Shown here piece by piece: positions 10,916 through 23,760 of a DNA stretch of 64,000 nt; within the stretch, counting starts at the first letter, position 1, and the number at the start of each line of letters is the position of its first letter. Under the pieces are notes generated by a model. That model did no database searches. It saw only the letters and a program-made list of their open reading frames with translations, and was not told the origin of the DNA. Origin of the DNA: Cotesia glomerata (taxonomy: Eukaryota > Arthropoda > Insecta > Hymenoptera > Braconidae); NCBI RefSeq assembly GCF_020080835.1, contig NC_058167.1, forward strand, positions 11,803,403 to 11,867,402, given 5' to 3'. Both the position numbers and the translations under genes were made by a program.

Positions 10916-11909
10916 CGAATGTAATGTGCACTTTTATCATTGTAACTATTAAATGGACTATAAGAACGTTATCCAAATAGTTGGCAAGGATCTAATCAAA
11001 CTAAACTCAATAATTTGAACGATTATGCGAAAAGTTATCACCAAGTATAAAGTATAGACCATTATCGGAAGTAATCTTTGGCTGACACAACTTTACTTTT
11101 ACTACTTGCGATTTCTCCTTACGTAAGTGCTCTTGTGTTCTATGTTTCGTACCATCAAAGTGAGAAAGAAACATAACGTGTAACCGAGGCTTTGAATTTA
11201 ACGGCTCGCTGAATACTAACTATTTTATTACTTGATACGTATCAAGCTTGCGTTGTCTCTTTTTTGTAGGGTAGTCGGGCTGTAAAACTTACAGTGGAAA
11301 ACGACGTGATGCCAAAAGCTAATTTTCGCCAACTAACGAGTAAATGTAGATAAAGATCGATCCAAAGAATAGAATATTAAAAACAAAGTTATAAACTAAA
11401 CTAGATGACGCATTAGACAACATTAAATAAATTGGTTTAGTCTAAAGATGTAAGTAGCAAATTATAAGAAATTTAAGACATTTCAAATTTTAGCTTTTCA
11501 GCGTTTTATTTAGAGTGTCGCCAAACAAAGACGTACAAGTATTTTTAAAATCTGAAACTAAATCGCTCCGGGGTTTTACCTGAGAATCTACGACGTGTAT
11601 ATAAATATATATGGATCTTGCGGAAGATAAAATCGCATTCAAACGATATTTAAATCGACATCTCAAAGGCATTGAAAACGATATCCATGAAGCATGATAC
11701 ACGTCAGACACGGAAATCCGGGCTCACTTTAGTACTTCCATAAAATATCTCCAGGCTGTTAAGATATTTTTCACGCCCTTTACATCCTTGTGATCTACTT
11801 CAAAATATCGTTTTTATAAATAGAAATCTTTTTGATGGAATAAGAATTTTTTAACAACAACGGAAATTATTCTCTTGGGTTTTAAAGTCTTAGATATGAC
11901 CTTTGTATA
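10916..11909. other. no recognisable feature
   Basis: Apparently unique sequence. A 73-codon minus-strand frame at 11490-11711 has no recognisable motif. Confidence 0.45.
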
Positions 11910-13075
11910 CACTGAGAAAACAGTTTGTTTGGCTCAAATGCGCAGATTTATTTGAAATAAATTAAAAATATATATTTAATGTTAACAAATTTCTTTTATT
12001 CAAATATATATTACTTTGAATCAAATACTACCTCGTTTTGGTTTATTTAACTGAATCGACTCATTTATTTCATTTAAATAAAGATTTGTTAACTATTAAC
12101 AAATCTCACTTTAAGTAAATTACGCTTGGTGTCGCTACGGTCGCCGCTGTTATTTCTCGACGTGATTTGTAAAAAATAAATAATGAAAATTAACTCAGTT
12201 TACAAATTTATTTTGTTTAATTTTTGTAGAAATAAATAAAATAAAAAAAAAAATATATATATATATATATATATGCTTAGACAAATATGTATTGAAATAG
12301 TTAACTATAATAGACATTAATAATTATGATGCTGAAGTTAGCAGACAGCTGTCAATTTTTTTAATTTTTATTACAGATGATCAACGATAAAAAACATATT
12401 TTAATGCACTTGTAATTTTTTTTTTAATTTTTAGACGTGGAACGTTTAATTAAAATTTTTCGTGATAATTTTATTATTATAAAAGTCCTAAAAATTGACA
12501 GATGTCTGTTAATTTATGAAAATTAAGTTAGCCGTCATCTAAAAATTTTTAGAATTTTTTTTATTGAAAAAATTGTTACAAAAGAAATTTTTTTAAAAAA
12601 CTTCATTCGTAAAAAACTTGAAAAATTATAAGTGCAATTTTAAAAAAATATTTTCTAGATCTAATTTAATAAATAAAAAATTAAAAATTAAAAACGTTGA
12701 CTAACTTTATAGTATTATTGTTAATTTCAGTATAATTAATAATTCCAAAAGAATTGCCCATTTAACCCCAAACGTTCGATATGTCTACTTTTACTACTTT
12801 CCTCACCTAAAACTAAAAATCATTGCTTCGAGTATATTCAAACATACCATTTATTTATAGTTAACAAATCTGATTTGGTTGAAATATATCATTGTTAGCA
12901 CCAAAGAAATATTTGTTAACTATAAACAAATCTGGATTTCATTCAAATATACTGTAACTTTGTCTCAAATAAATCAATTTATTTGTATCAAATAAATATT
13001 TCTTGTGATTTTAAATAAGAGATTTATTTATAGTTAACGAGCCTCATTTCATTTAAATGAACTGTTTTCTCAGTG
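11910..13075. mobile_element. CACTGAGAAAACAG TIR element, 1.17 kb
   Basis: Starts CACTGAGAAAACAGTTTG and ends CTGTTTTCTCAGTG, flanked on both sides by TATA (TA duplication). Subterminal stretches with TTTGTTAACTATTAACAAAT are repeated near both ends. A diverged foldback with GACAGCTGTCAATTTTT and its partner near 12497 lies in the middle and may be an older nested insertion. No transposase frame, so non-autonomous. Confidence 0.78.
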
Positions 13076-14445
13076 TATATCTTCGGTCAATAATTGCTAT
13101 TTTATTAAAAAATTTAATATTATCAGTCGATTAGATCGAATTTTTTCAACTAAGAATTATTCTTTGGCTGAAAATAATTCAGTTTTTATTTTAAGAATTA
13201 TGTAGGAGTAGTTTTATTGGTCAAAATATTATCAGTCGAAAAAAATTTTAATTTTGTCGATTTGCCAAAAAAATTTAATGTAATCCTCAATTTCATGTTT
13301 CAAAACAAAATTATTTTTATAATAGTTTTATTATACAATTTTTTTTATAAATATAATGAGTGCGTCAAATTTTATAAATTTTTTTTTTTTTAGTAAAATG
13401 TTTTCTTTTTTTTTTTTTTTTTTTTTAAATGAATTTCATAAAGAGACTAAATTTTTTATGTACGCTCATTTATTTTAAAAACAATATAATTCTATGATCA
13501 AGTTAAGATTTTTTGGTCAGTAAAAAATTATAATTCTTAATTCAAGAGTTAATATTTGAATTACGAGTTAAATATCATAAAACAAGACTATAATTTCAAA
13601 AAACATTTTTTTTTATTAAATAGTTTTTTTCTATCCGAAAAAGAAAAATTTTAGTTCGTGATCTTTTATCAATGTTAGATCATGCAATAAATATTTTTAG
13701 ATTAAAAATATCTTACAATATTATCAAATAAATATCGAATATATAGACCTGACGTTTTCATATAAATGTAGAATAAAAATATACACATGTACTCATTGTA
13801 TGCCAGAATACGGAAGAGTAAAGTTGAAAAGTCTCGAGTCGCCGTCGTTTTGTAGGTTAAGAATGGTGCCATAAAACGAGAAAAAAGCGGAAGGATAAAA
13901 AGCAATTTTTCCGGTCGACGATTTTGTAGCTCGCGAAACCAAGTTCGGGCTCAGCGACTATTCACACGCTGGTCTATGTATATGTATATTTAGGCATACA
14001 AAAGAGGAGGAAGAAGCAGCAGCACTATAGTCGTCGCAAAATGTTTATTCAATTTCGTTTACCGTTTCAGGAGATATTTACTCGTCTATCCTCTGGTAAC
14101 TCTGAGACCAAGAGTACGGCTGCGGTAACTCGAGGAAGACGACACACGATGACATCTCGTTCTTATTCTTGTTGGGCACAAACTTTGAATGAGAATAGAG
14201 TCGGAGGTGTGACATGTAAACGTGGACGGCTGCTCTCTGGACTAACTGAATAGTTTGCCGATAAAATTATCGAGGAAAAAAATTTACTGATAAAATAAAG
14301 TATTATAAATAATTGTAAAAAGTCATTTTAATATGCGCCTGCATGTTAATTTTATTAATTTTTATTCTTAAATGAATTCGTTTAAAATAATAATCAGGCT
14401 TTTGTTAATATTACAAATATCTATTTAAAATTAGTAATTTACTTA
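13076..14445. other. no supported gene; T-rich then GC-richer sequence
   Basis: 13076-13700 is AT-rich with long T runs near 13380-13430. 13790-14260 is more balanced and includes a 70-codon plus-strand frame (14041-14253) with no recognisable family. I cannot support it as a gene. Confidence 0.4.
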
Positions 14446-15688
14446 TCTATATTATTAAGAGAATAAGCAAAATTTCGTGGCCAATGTATTTATATGATAA
14501 AATGGGTTTTTATGGTTAAATTTGGTATCTTTGGAGAAGTCTTGACCTAAAGTTGTGCCTTTTTATAATTTCATATCATTCTCACCAATAGTCAATTTAT
14601 GATGATAAGTATATAGACTGCATTTGAAAATGCTCTATCTCTAGATACATAATTAAAAAATGAGCCATTATCTCGTAAATTATTGACATTTTCAAAGATA
14701 TAAGCTCATCCCGATGTTACACTCATCGAGACCTTTAATTTGAGTACCCACATCAATTTTTTATATATTTTATATATTTCACAAATATCATATATATAAA
14801 ATATATGAAAAATTGATGTGGGTACTCAAATGAAAGGTCTCGATGAGTGTAACATCGAAATGAGTTTATATCTTAAAAAATGTCAATAATTAAGAAATGA
14901 TCTTGTATCTCGTAAACTATTGACATTTTCAACGATATAAGCTCATCCCGATGTTACACTCATCGAGACCTCTCATTTAGTACCCACATCAATTTTTCAT
15001 ATATTTTATATATTTCACAAATATCATATACATAAAATATATGAGAAATTGATGTGGGTACCAAATGAAAGATCTCGATGAGTTTAACTATCGAAATGAG
15101 TTTATATCTTAAAAATGTCAATAATTATGAAATGACCTTAGAAATTATTGACATTTTCAAAGATATAAGCTCATCCCGATGTTACACTCATCGAGACCTT
15201 TCATTTGGTACCCACATCAATTTTTCATATATTTATATATTTATATATTTCACAAATATCATATATATAAAATATATGAAAAATTGATGTGGGTACTCAA
15301 ATGAAAGGTCTCGATGAGTGTAACATCGAAATGAGTTTATATCTTAAAAAATGTCAATAATTAAGAAATGATCTTGTATCTCGTAAACTATTGACATTTT
15401 CAACGATATAAGCTCATCCCGATGTTACACTCACCAAGACCTTTCATTTAAGTACCCACATCAATTTTTCATATATTTATATATATATATATATATCAAA
15501 ATACATGTGGGTACTCAAATGAAAGTTCTCGATGAGTGCAACATCAGGATGAGCTTATATCTTTAAAAACGTCAATTGTTAAGAAAGTACAGTGCAATTT
15601 AACAAAAGTCATCATTTAAGAAAGCAAAATTTTATTCATTTACAGTTCACAAGTCACGGCAGTCACATAGTGACTGCAAATTTGCTAG
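14446..15688 (+). mobile_element. Helitron-like element, copy 1 (four palindromic units)
   Basis: Begins TCTATATTATTAAGAG after an A. It ends with the hairpin GCAGTCACATAGTGACTGC (8-bp stem), 11 bases and CTAG, followed by T. These are Helitron hallmarks: 5' TC, 3' CTRR, subterminal hairpin, insertion between A and T, no target duplication. The interior has four units (about 14683-14890, 14918-15125, 15143-15360, 15390-15583), each itself an inverted repeat built from GATATAAGCTCATCCCGATG and its complement. No Rep/helicase frame, so non-autonomous. Confidence 0.85.
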
Positions 15689-17052
15689 TTTCATTGTAAT
15701 AAATATTTTTAATTATTAAAAAAAATTTTTTTTTTTAAATAATTTATTACTCTATATTTTGTTTTTATTACTTTATATTCATTATTACTATATAAATTTG
15801 ATATTTTTATTTTATCAATAAAATTCCTGATATATAACCTTTTGAATTATATTTGAGATATAAATTAAAATTTTAAAAATATTTTTAATAAACTGCTCTG
15901 GAATTTTTTTATAGTGATTTATTTGCCAAAAAAAAATCAAAATAAAATAAAAAAAAAAATACCATAAACGGTGGATTAAATACGATGGAAAAACGAAAAA
16001 AAAAAAAATACTACGGAATATAAATGGTGATACATTTTTCCTAGCTGTTTGTGGACTTAATCTCTTTCTTGGGTTCTTTTTGTCTCCATTTGTCGTACTT
16101 TTATGGCCTGAAAATGTAGACAGTACAGCACTACTAGTGAATCTAACCACCAAAGGTGCAGGAACACGGCTAAGTAATTTCTTATATTATGTCTTTTTTT
16201 TTATACCTAAAGATTACATCTAACGATTTTGTTATCCACTTACTACGAATATCACTTTCTTATACTGTCTCGAAGTATTTATTTTACCTTGTTGCTACAC
16301 GATCATTAAAAATATTTATAAAATTTCTAAATCAAAGTTTAACTTGCTTTTATTTTTATTAACGTATATTCAATTAGAAAATTAAATAAAACGAAATAAT
16401 ACGATAGTATTATCCTATCGCAGTTGTGCCGTTGATTGAACTTAATTGAAGTGAGATTGATATTTTATTTAAACATTTAAATGGTATTAGCATACGACAA
16501 TTAAAATTAAATATTCCAACAGGGAATATGCTCTCACACACAAATATTGTAACAATGGAAACTCGAACGCGGAAATAGCACCGTTTATGTAAACCAACAT
16601 CACAAAATCGTCACAACTAAACTCTCATGTGGATTCTCTATTATTGCGCAAGAGGTCTGGATTAGAAACATTTGCATAATCGCATCACGATCGGTACACT
16701 TTCACTGATTGGTAAATATTATTATTAATTAATAATCATAGCAATAGTTATAATCAATAATAATCGTAACAATAATCGTTTTTATATTATAGTTATTTTA
16801 AATTTCGTATTTATTTAAAATAATTTTATCGTTATTTCGTATTTTATATAAAAATGAGTTCGTCAATTATTAATATATAAAATAAAAATTGGTCTCGAAG
16901 CTAATTAAATTAAAAACCGGTTTTAGATAAACTCAAGAGTCGACAAAAAAAATTTTTATTTTAGAACCTAATTCCTGATAATTAACTCTTTAATCAAGAG
17001 AAGATTTGGCGATCATACGCCACCTGTTGGAAAATTCCAACACTATGCTTGG
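15689..17052. other. no supported gene
   Basis: AT-rich sequence. A 112-codon minus-strand frame (15815-16153) is mostly low-complexity Phe/Ile/Lys and is not convincing. 16990-17052 resembles repeats at 24985-25150 and, inverted, near 41020 and 41590 through a shared GATCATACGCCACCTGT-like word. Confidence 0.45.
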
Positions 17053-18687
17053 TACAATCGAGGAAATTAATTTAAGCATATTTTAAAGTTTACTGGAAAA
17101 TAGTCATTTGTAAATTCGAACGTTTGTGAACTATAAATTTGAAAATTAGTTGATAATGTTATTTGTAAAATTAGTCGCAAATAAAAAATGATGTTAATGA
17201 AATTAGCGAAATGTAAATTTCATCAAATGTAAATTTAGTCATTTATAAAATAGCAAAAAACAAAAATTTGTGGTTACGTGAATTTAGCCAATTCTTACTG
17301 CAGAAATTTATAAAATTAGCCGATTGTAAACTTTGTGAAATGTAAACTTAGCCGTTTCTAAATCTCTCGTAATTCTTGAATGGATCGACTGATCAAAAAA
17401 CGATTTGAGGAATCTAAAAGGACTTCCATAAACTTACACGGAAAGAACAATAACCAACTGCACATACTCGTATAGTATACTCCGTGATATCTATAGTGAA
17501 AAAAAATTTCAGACTATAGTCAATATCCTTCAAAGTATACTAAATTATTTTTGGACTGAGCTCAGTGAAGTCTCCGATTTAATCGATTCATTTTTCTGGT
17601 TATGTCGCGTAAAACTTCACGGGATATAATCTGAAAAATTATTTCGTGTAAATTAAATTATACTCTGTTGAAATTTGGATTATGCCCACGGTGACTCCGC
17701 CAATTTTTTTTCTAGCGCCTGCGCACTTAGCATTATCATATCTATTATGTATTTTAAATATTAGGTTAGTCAAATATTGTTTTAAATAATTATTGCATAC
17801 ATTAAAAACATTTAAGGAGCATTAAAGCACAATTTTTCCGATAATTTGGGGTTAAAAAATTTTTTTTTCTTTTCTTAGACTCTTCGAACTTAAAAATGTT
17901 AGGCTAAGAAAAAATTATTTTTACATATCAAAATATATAAATAGTCACACACTCATATAATTCACTGATTATATTTTAATTAATGTCCAATATGCTGATT
18001 GACTATCTCACAAATTATAAACAGCACTTTACGCGCAGACGCTAGAAAAAAAATTGGCGGAGTCACCGTGGGCATAATTCAAATTTCAACCGAGTATAAT
18101 TTAATTTACACGAAATAATTTTTCAGATTATATCCCGTGAAATTTTACGCGATATAACCAGAAAAATTAATCGATTAAATCGAAGACTTCACTGAGTACA
18201 GTCCAAAAATAATTTAGTATACTTTGAAGGATATTGACTATAGTCTGAAATTTTTTTTCACTATAGATATCACGGAGTATACTATACGAGTATGTGCAGT
18301 TGGTTATTGTTCTTTCCATGTAGTTTTTCTGAAAAATAGAGCAGATTCGACCGACCCATTCAAAACATATAAGAAGTTTAAAAACGACTAATTTTACAAT
18401 TCGTAAAGTTCACAATCGGCTAATTTTATAAGTTTCTGCAATAAGAATTGGCTCAATTCACGTAGCCACAGATTTTTGTTTTTCGCTATTTTATGTATGA
18501 CTGAATTTATATTTGGTGAATTTCCATTTCGCTAATTTTATTAATGAAATTTTTTATTTGCGACTAATTTTACAAATGGTATCATCAACTGATTTCCAAA
18601 TTTAGAGTTAATAAACGTTCTAGATTATAAACGGCTATTTTCTAGTAATATTAAAAACATACTTAAATTGATGACCACGATTGTATA
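17053..18687. repeat. large foldback (outer palindrome)
   Basis: Arms at about 17053-17400 and 18335-18687 are inverted copies for over 300 bp, for example AATTTAGCCAATTCTTACTG on the left against its near-complement at 18434 on the right. A second foldback (17437-18320) occupies the centre. Arms differ by scattered substitutions, so the palindrome is not recent. Confidence 0.75.
17437..18320. mobile_element. CACGGAAAGAACAA foldback element, complete copy
   Basis: 884 bp with arms of about 300 bp flanked by TA. It starts CACGGAAAGAACAATAACC and ends with the complement (one change, CCATG). The arms include GGCGGAGTCACCGTGGGCAT and AATCGATTAAATCG-like words. The central non-palindromic part is 17730-18020. 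Related pieces are at 36313-36843 and 53491-53791. No coding frame. Confidence 0.85.
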
Positions 18688-18832
18688 AAAATTATGTATG
18701 GGCATCCATGATCATATTAGGCTATATCTGGTGGTATCAAAAATTTTTTTCATGGGTAAAGATTCAAACAAATTAATATTAATTTAGGGAAAAATTCTCG
18801 ATGAAGAAAAAAACGCAAAACTTGGAATTTAA

Positions 18833-19287
18833 GGTAGTACGAGCGCTAGGCGGGGTGGGGATAGGTATCGACTGTAGCGCAGCAATGGAAGAGCAGTAAC
18901 CATATGATTTTTATCAATATATAGATATACATTTAACATTGGCTAATGGCGGTATTTATTTTCTTTTTAATTAATACACTTTAATTAGTCGAGCAAGTGT
19001 AAATTTTTTTGAACTAAATTTATCATTAATATACTTACTTTCATCCATAAGTTTTTTAAAAATATTCACCGACAGTTTTAAGAGAAAAATACAAAATTGT
19101 ATCAATATTTAGAGGTTACTCCATAAGACCAATATTAAATTGCTCAATTTCAAAGTTAATTATTTATTCAAATAATCGGGCAATTTCCCTCAAATTTTTG
19201 GAATTTATTTAGACATATTTAAACTTTATGTTAAAAAATAAATTAAGCCTTTTATCAAAAGTTGCCTTGGTGCTCGTACTACCGTAA
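18833..19287. mobile_element. possible TIR element with GGTAGTACGAGC ends
   Basis: GGTAGTACGAGC at 18833 is inverted as GCTCGTACTACC ending near 19287; the similarity weakens after 12 bp. No clear target duplication and no second copy in the window. Confidence 0.35.
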
Positions 19288-20650
19288 GGATTTTTTTATC
19301 TTTGAAAGATTTAGATCTAGATACATATCCTTGGAATACGATTTTTCAATTTTTGAAGGGCTTGAGGGTAGTCCTAAAGGACAATCCCTTTAGGGATAGG
19401 TCTGCATTTTTCATATACATTCTCTAAAAAGTATAAAAAATAAAAAAATAAACTTGAGAAAAAAATCTCAAGGGAAAATGACAATGCAAAAATCTGAAAT
19501 TTCACGATTTTCAATCTTTAAAGAACTTGGGAGTCATCTTTAAGAGCAGAGTCTCTCTTGGGATAGTCCTACAAAGATATATCCTTTAGTCTGATTCTTG
19601 AATTATGAAGAAGCAAAAGTATTTACTATTTTTAAAACTTAAAAAAACTACTAGAAAATAACATTCTTGTATTCACCGCCAATTTCAGCCTTATCATTTT
19701 AAAAAGTCATTCAATTTCTGTTCCGCGAGATAATGAACAGCAAGATAGAAAAATTCTGAACTGAACTGGCGCAACAATGGGAATATTGTTCAATACTTTG
19801 ACAATTGTACTCAATAAATAATAATAGAGCAAAAGTTTTCTTTGTTAGATACTTTTATTCACCTTTTACCAGCGTTGTTGCACATTTCGCAACCTCGATA
19901 AGATTTTATTTCAATAAATGTAATTTGAATATTATATCTTTTTGTGAGTAGATAATTAAATAAAATAACCTTTTGAAGAGCACTTTGCGTTATGATTGTG
20001 TTTGTTGATCTAGTCAGCCGTGGTTAGCCACCATAAATCAGTAATTGAATCGAAAATCTATTTCAAAGTTGAAAGAAGTCACTCGAGTTGTAAATTTCAT
20101 TTAAATTTTTATTTTCAAAATCTTATTATTCTTCTGTATGAAAATAAAATTGTTGAATAAATTTTTTAAAAGAATTTTGGAAAATTCAAATATTTTGTAG
20201 AAAAATTTTATAAAATGTCAATAATTTTATTATTATTATTATTATTATTATTATACCATTATTTTAATTATATTTAAACTGCTTTGACAAATTTACGTGT
20301 TACATGAGCGCTTAACAAATGCATACTTAAAAAAATGATCAAACTTTTGCACGATTTATGATGCGAAGCATCAAAAATTGCTTTATGACCGAAAGTTTTT
20401 TTTTGCCTCATTTAGGCAACTATTTTTATTATTATACCCTTGTTAATTCACGAAAACAAGATATTTTGCATACTGTTGTGAAGATAATTCTATGGAAATT
20501 AATTCTATACTTTTTAAAAATTGATTTAGTTTAATTAGAAACGGAAAAAAACATCAAAATAGTTTAAAAAATTTTTCCATCAAGTATAAAACCACGTAAA
20601 CACTATAACTTGCAAAAAAATCAATCAAGTGAGTTAAATTTTTTTTTTCT
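19288..20650. other. no supported gene
   Basis: AT-rich sequence with a short TTA microsatellite at about 20223-20256. 19370-19580 has loosely repeated words around TCCTAAAGGACAATCCCTTT. Nothing recognised. Confidence 0.45.
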
Positions 20651-20774
20651 TAAGGTAATTGTCGTTGTTAAGGTTAGCGTTAGAAAATTATAAAGTTTTT
20701 TTTTATCGAAAGATAAATATATTAATAACCCACCGCCAAAATTTCAGATCAATTCACTACACCGTTTTGGAGTA

Positions 20775-21239
20775 TACAGTAAAAAAATTTTCGTCATTTA
20801 TAGTGTAAAAATTTGTGTGTAGAATATTACACTCTAGTGTGTATACGGAAAAAAGAAAACTCGAAAAATTACAGCATATAATGCAGTATATAATGCATAT
20901 AAAAATTACAGTTTCAGATTGTAATTATTACAGATTTTATAAGAATTACATTGAAAAATGTAATATTTACATTGAAAGCTCTGGGTATTAAATTAAAAAA
21001 TTGAATTTAGAAAAATGTTATTTCAAACTGTAATTTTTCTAGTTTTGATTACGACGTCACCGATTTTACATTTTATACTGTAATTTTTCGAATTTTCTTT
21101 TTTCCGTGTAGAATTTCACATTCTAGTGTGTTAAATCATTAGATCAACACATGAGAATGTTAAATTCTACACACTAGAGTGTAATATTCTACACACAAAT
21201 TTTTACACTCTACATAATGACAAAAAATTTTTTACTGTG
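20775..21239. mobile_element. ACAGTAAAAAATTTT MITE, second nesting level
   Basis: Flanked by TA at 20773-20774 and 21240-21241. The arms share CAGTAAAAAAATTTTCGTCA and GTGTGTAGAATATTACACTC with their inverted forms. It is split by the MITE at 20844-21108. The outer bases match smaller relatives at 32727-32903 and 58516-58641. Confidence 0.75.
20844..21108. mobile_element. CACGGAAAAAAGAAAAC MITE, third nesting level
   Basis: 265 bp flanked by TA. Arms: ACGGAAAAAAGAAAACTCG on the left and the complement ending TTTTCCGTG on the right, then AAAAATTACAG. The interior matches copies at 38427-39455 and 39615-39840 (TTATTTCAAACTGTAATTTT-like words). Confidence 0.82.
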
Positions 21240-21527
21240 TAATTAATTTTCAAAATTGCATTTTTTACACGTAGAAGTATAGAGAGATGGTAAAGTTAGT
21301 ATGAAATTTATTTACATTACTCGAGTGGTACGGAAGATTTCATACTAATTTTACCATCTCCCTATACCTCTACGTATAAAAGATGTAATTTCGAAAATTA
21401 ATTACTCAAAAACGGTGTGGTGAATTAATCTAAAATTTTGGTGGTGAATTATTAGTATATTTATCTTTCGATAAAAAAAATTTCATAATTTTCTGACGCT
21501 AGGCCTTAACCACGACAACTACCTTAA

Positions 21528-22144
21528 TTGTGATTAATAATTAATAAAATAAAAAAAACCTACTGTTCATCCATACATACATTATTTACATTTATCCCAC
21601 TAGGGGCTCCTGCGCATTATCGTCTTATTATAGCTGTTTTATATTTTTTTTTTCACATTTTTCATTTAATTATTATTTCATAATTAACTAAGTATTATGA
21701 GTCGTGCACTTTTGGATTTTCCGAACTTTTTTTTTCGTCATTCCAACTAAATAATTTTTATGAATGTATATCATTTTCAATTATAAAAATAATTTATGAT
21801 ACAATTAAAACTATAATAATAAAAAAACAAACCAGAATAGCTGTTTAAACCAAATTTTTAATATTTAATTATCAAGAATAATTAATGTTTGAGCTATATA
21901 TATGTAACAGTGAAATGCAAATCGTCAAGCAATACGAAATGACAAATTAATGGTACAAGCAATTCATATGGACACTGATTAATTGCTATTTACTTGCAAA
22001 TTTCTGACGCTGGGATTTACGCGACTGTACAATCCGACGAAGCTCCGACGCAACTCACGTATGTGTATAATATGTTGCATCTGTGTTTGCCATTCGTTAG
22101 GAAACTGCATTAGTGCAATTCCGCGTTAGGTATATTCACAAATT
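21528..22144. other. no supported gene; short dispersed repeat
   Basis: The stretch at 21650-21735 containing GAGTCGTGCACTTTTGGATT recurs near 44190-44270, so it is dispersed. The rest appears unique. Confidence 0.4.
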
Positions 22145-22163
22145 ACATATATATATATATATA

Positions 22164-22220
<57 letters not shown>
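22145..22220. repeat. (AT)n microsatellite
   Basis: About 75 bp of alternating A and T with one GC interruption near 22164. Confidence 0.95.
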
Positions 22221-22223
<3 letters not shown>

Positions 22224-23164
22224 TCTATATCAATTTTGTCCAGGGTATTTCTCTAATTCGATAAAACAGCTTAACTGAATAGAATATCCGCGTTATGTTA
22301 TCGAATTACCTATGCTGTTATTTAACATCAATGCGAGCGCGGAGTACTTTAAGCAAACTCACTCGCTCAACTATTGTATATTTTATGCCTGCGTACACGG
22401 TTATATAAACCTTCGTCTCTTCCCCTGCCCTTCAAACTCACTTATGTATTAATTATAAATTGTAAGTAATTATTATACTGAATAGTAAAGTAGTCAATGC
22501 ACGGCAGGATCAAAGGATACTTTTAACGGGATAAGCCTTCAATTACCAGGCGGACTGCAATTAAATATGTGGCCGTTTGCTTGAGGATCAAAGAGACAAA
22601 GTAAATTGTAAAATGATCATTACATAGACGTTTATTTATTTTTATTAACTAATGTACGTGCGAAATCTCTTCCAGCGCTTAGGTTACTATAAATTTGATT
22701 CCAACTAAACAGGCGGAATTCCCGAGCGTACAAGTACATTAGCACTTACCAGCATCCAATATCGTTAGACGTGTACAATAAACTTTTGAGATTTGAGTTC
22801 TTGTTTGGGTTTAAGTTTTAGTTTAACTTTGTGTGCATTTGGGACTGACGGCGAGCCGATATATCTTCAGTGAACTTGTACTGGTTTATTGTTATTGGTA
22901 AATAAACAAAAGTTTAGAGAAGTTAAATTATAAATACAATTTTTTGTTTATTTTTACGTAAAATTGGAAAATTGAAAGAATTTATTGTCTTGCAGAGAAA
23001 AAAATTGTATTTGAAGATTATTGAAATACTTATGTAAAAGTTACATATTTATGTTATACTTTCAAAATAAAAACTGGTAAAGAAATAGGAATGGATTTGT
23101 AAAAATAACATACTTTGTAAACTTTATTTTTAATAATTATTATTGATCAGTGGTCTCATATAAT
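22221..23164. other. apparently unique sequence, no gene seen
   Basis: More balanced composition than the flanks, especially 22480-22870. I find no long open frame with splice sites. Candidate conserved non-coding DNA only. Confidence 0.35.
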
Positions 23165-23760
23165 TTTATAGAATTTTATAATGAATTTTCTAATCTAGAA
23201 TTTACAAATTTATTAATGTTAAATTTATATGTTTTTCATGTAAATTTAACACTTTTTCAATTAAAAATGTACATTTTTTCTATAAAATTAAAAATTTATT
23301 CGACATAAAAAATTTACACTTTCTGCAATGAAAAATTTACAATTTTTTCAACACTAAATTTACATTTTTTCTAATGTAAATTTAATATTTTTCTAAATGC
23401 TAAGCTTACATTTTTACCATCAAATTAAATATTTTTTCGATATAAAAAATTTACACTTTCTGCAATGAAAAATTTACAATTTTTTCAACATTAAATTTAC
23501 ATTTCTTTCATGTAAATTTAATATTTTTCTATATATTAAACTTGCATTTTTTTCATAAAATTAAAAATTTTTTCGACATAAAAAATTTACACTTTTTGCA
23601 ATGAAAAATTTACAATTATTTCAAGAATAAATTTACATTTTTATTTTATGTAAATTTAATATTTTTGTATATTCTAAATTTACATTCGTCCTATTGTAAA
23701 ATTAACATTTTCAGGTCGATTAAAAATTGTAAATTGAATTAGATAAAAAATTGTAAATTT
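23165..23760. repeat. minisatellite, 136-137 bp period
   Basis: The landmark CGACATAAAAAATTTACAC (or a one-base variant) starts at 23301, 23438 and 23574, giving periods of 137 and 136. Partial units extend on both sides. Each unit is itself made of AAATTTACATTTTTTC-like subrepeats. Confidence 0.85.

Larger units (their letters stand above)
20651..21527. repeat. foldback element carrying two nested MITEs
   Basis: Outer arms 20651-20774 and 21405-21527 are inverted copies (TATCGAAAGATAAATATA-like words, ACACCGTTTTGGAGTA and its partner). The remaining inner stretch 21242-21404 is a hairpin of the same element, with ATGGTAAAGTTAGTATGAAAT and its complement. The element was originally about 410 bp; a TA-flanked insertion at 20775-21239 split it. 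Confidence 0.78.

Noticed and set aside
15078..15287. 69-codon frame
   Set aside because: Lies wholly within Helitron copy 1 palindromic units.
14683..15583. CRISPR-like array
   Set aside because: Units are about 200 bp palindromes inside a Helitron in a eukaryotic genome; no short repeats with unique spacers.
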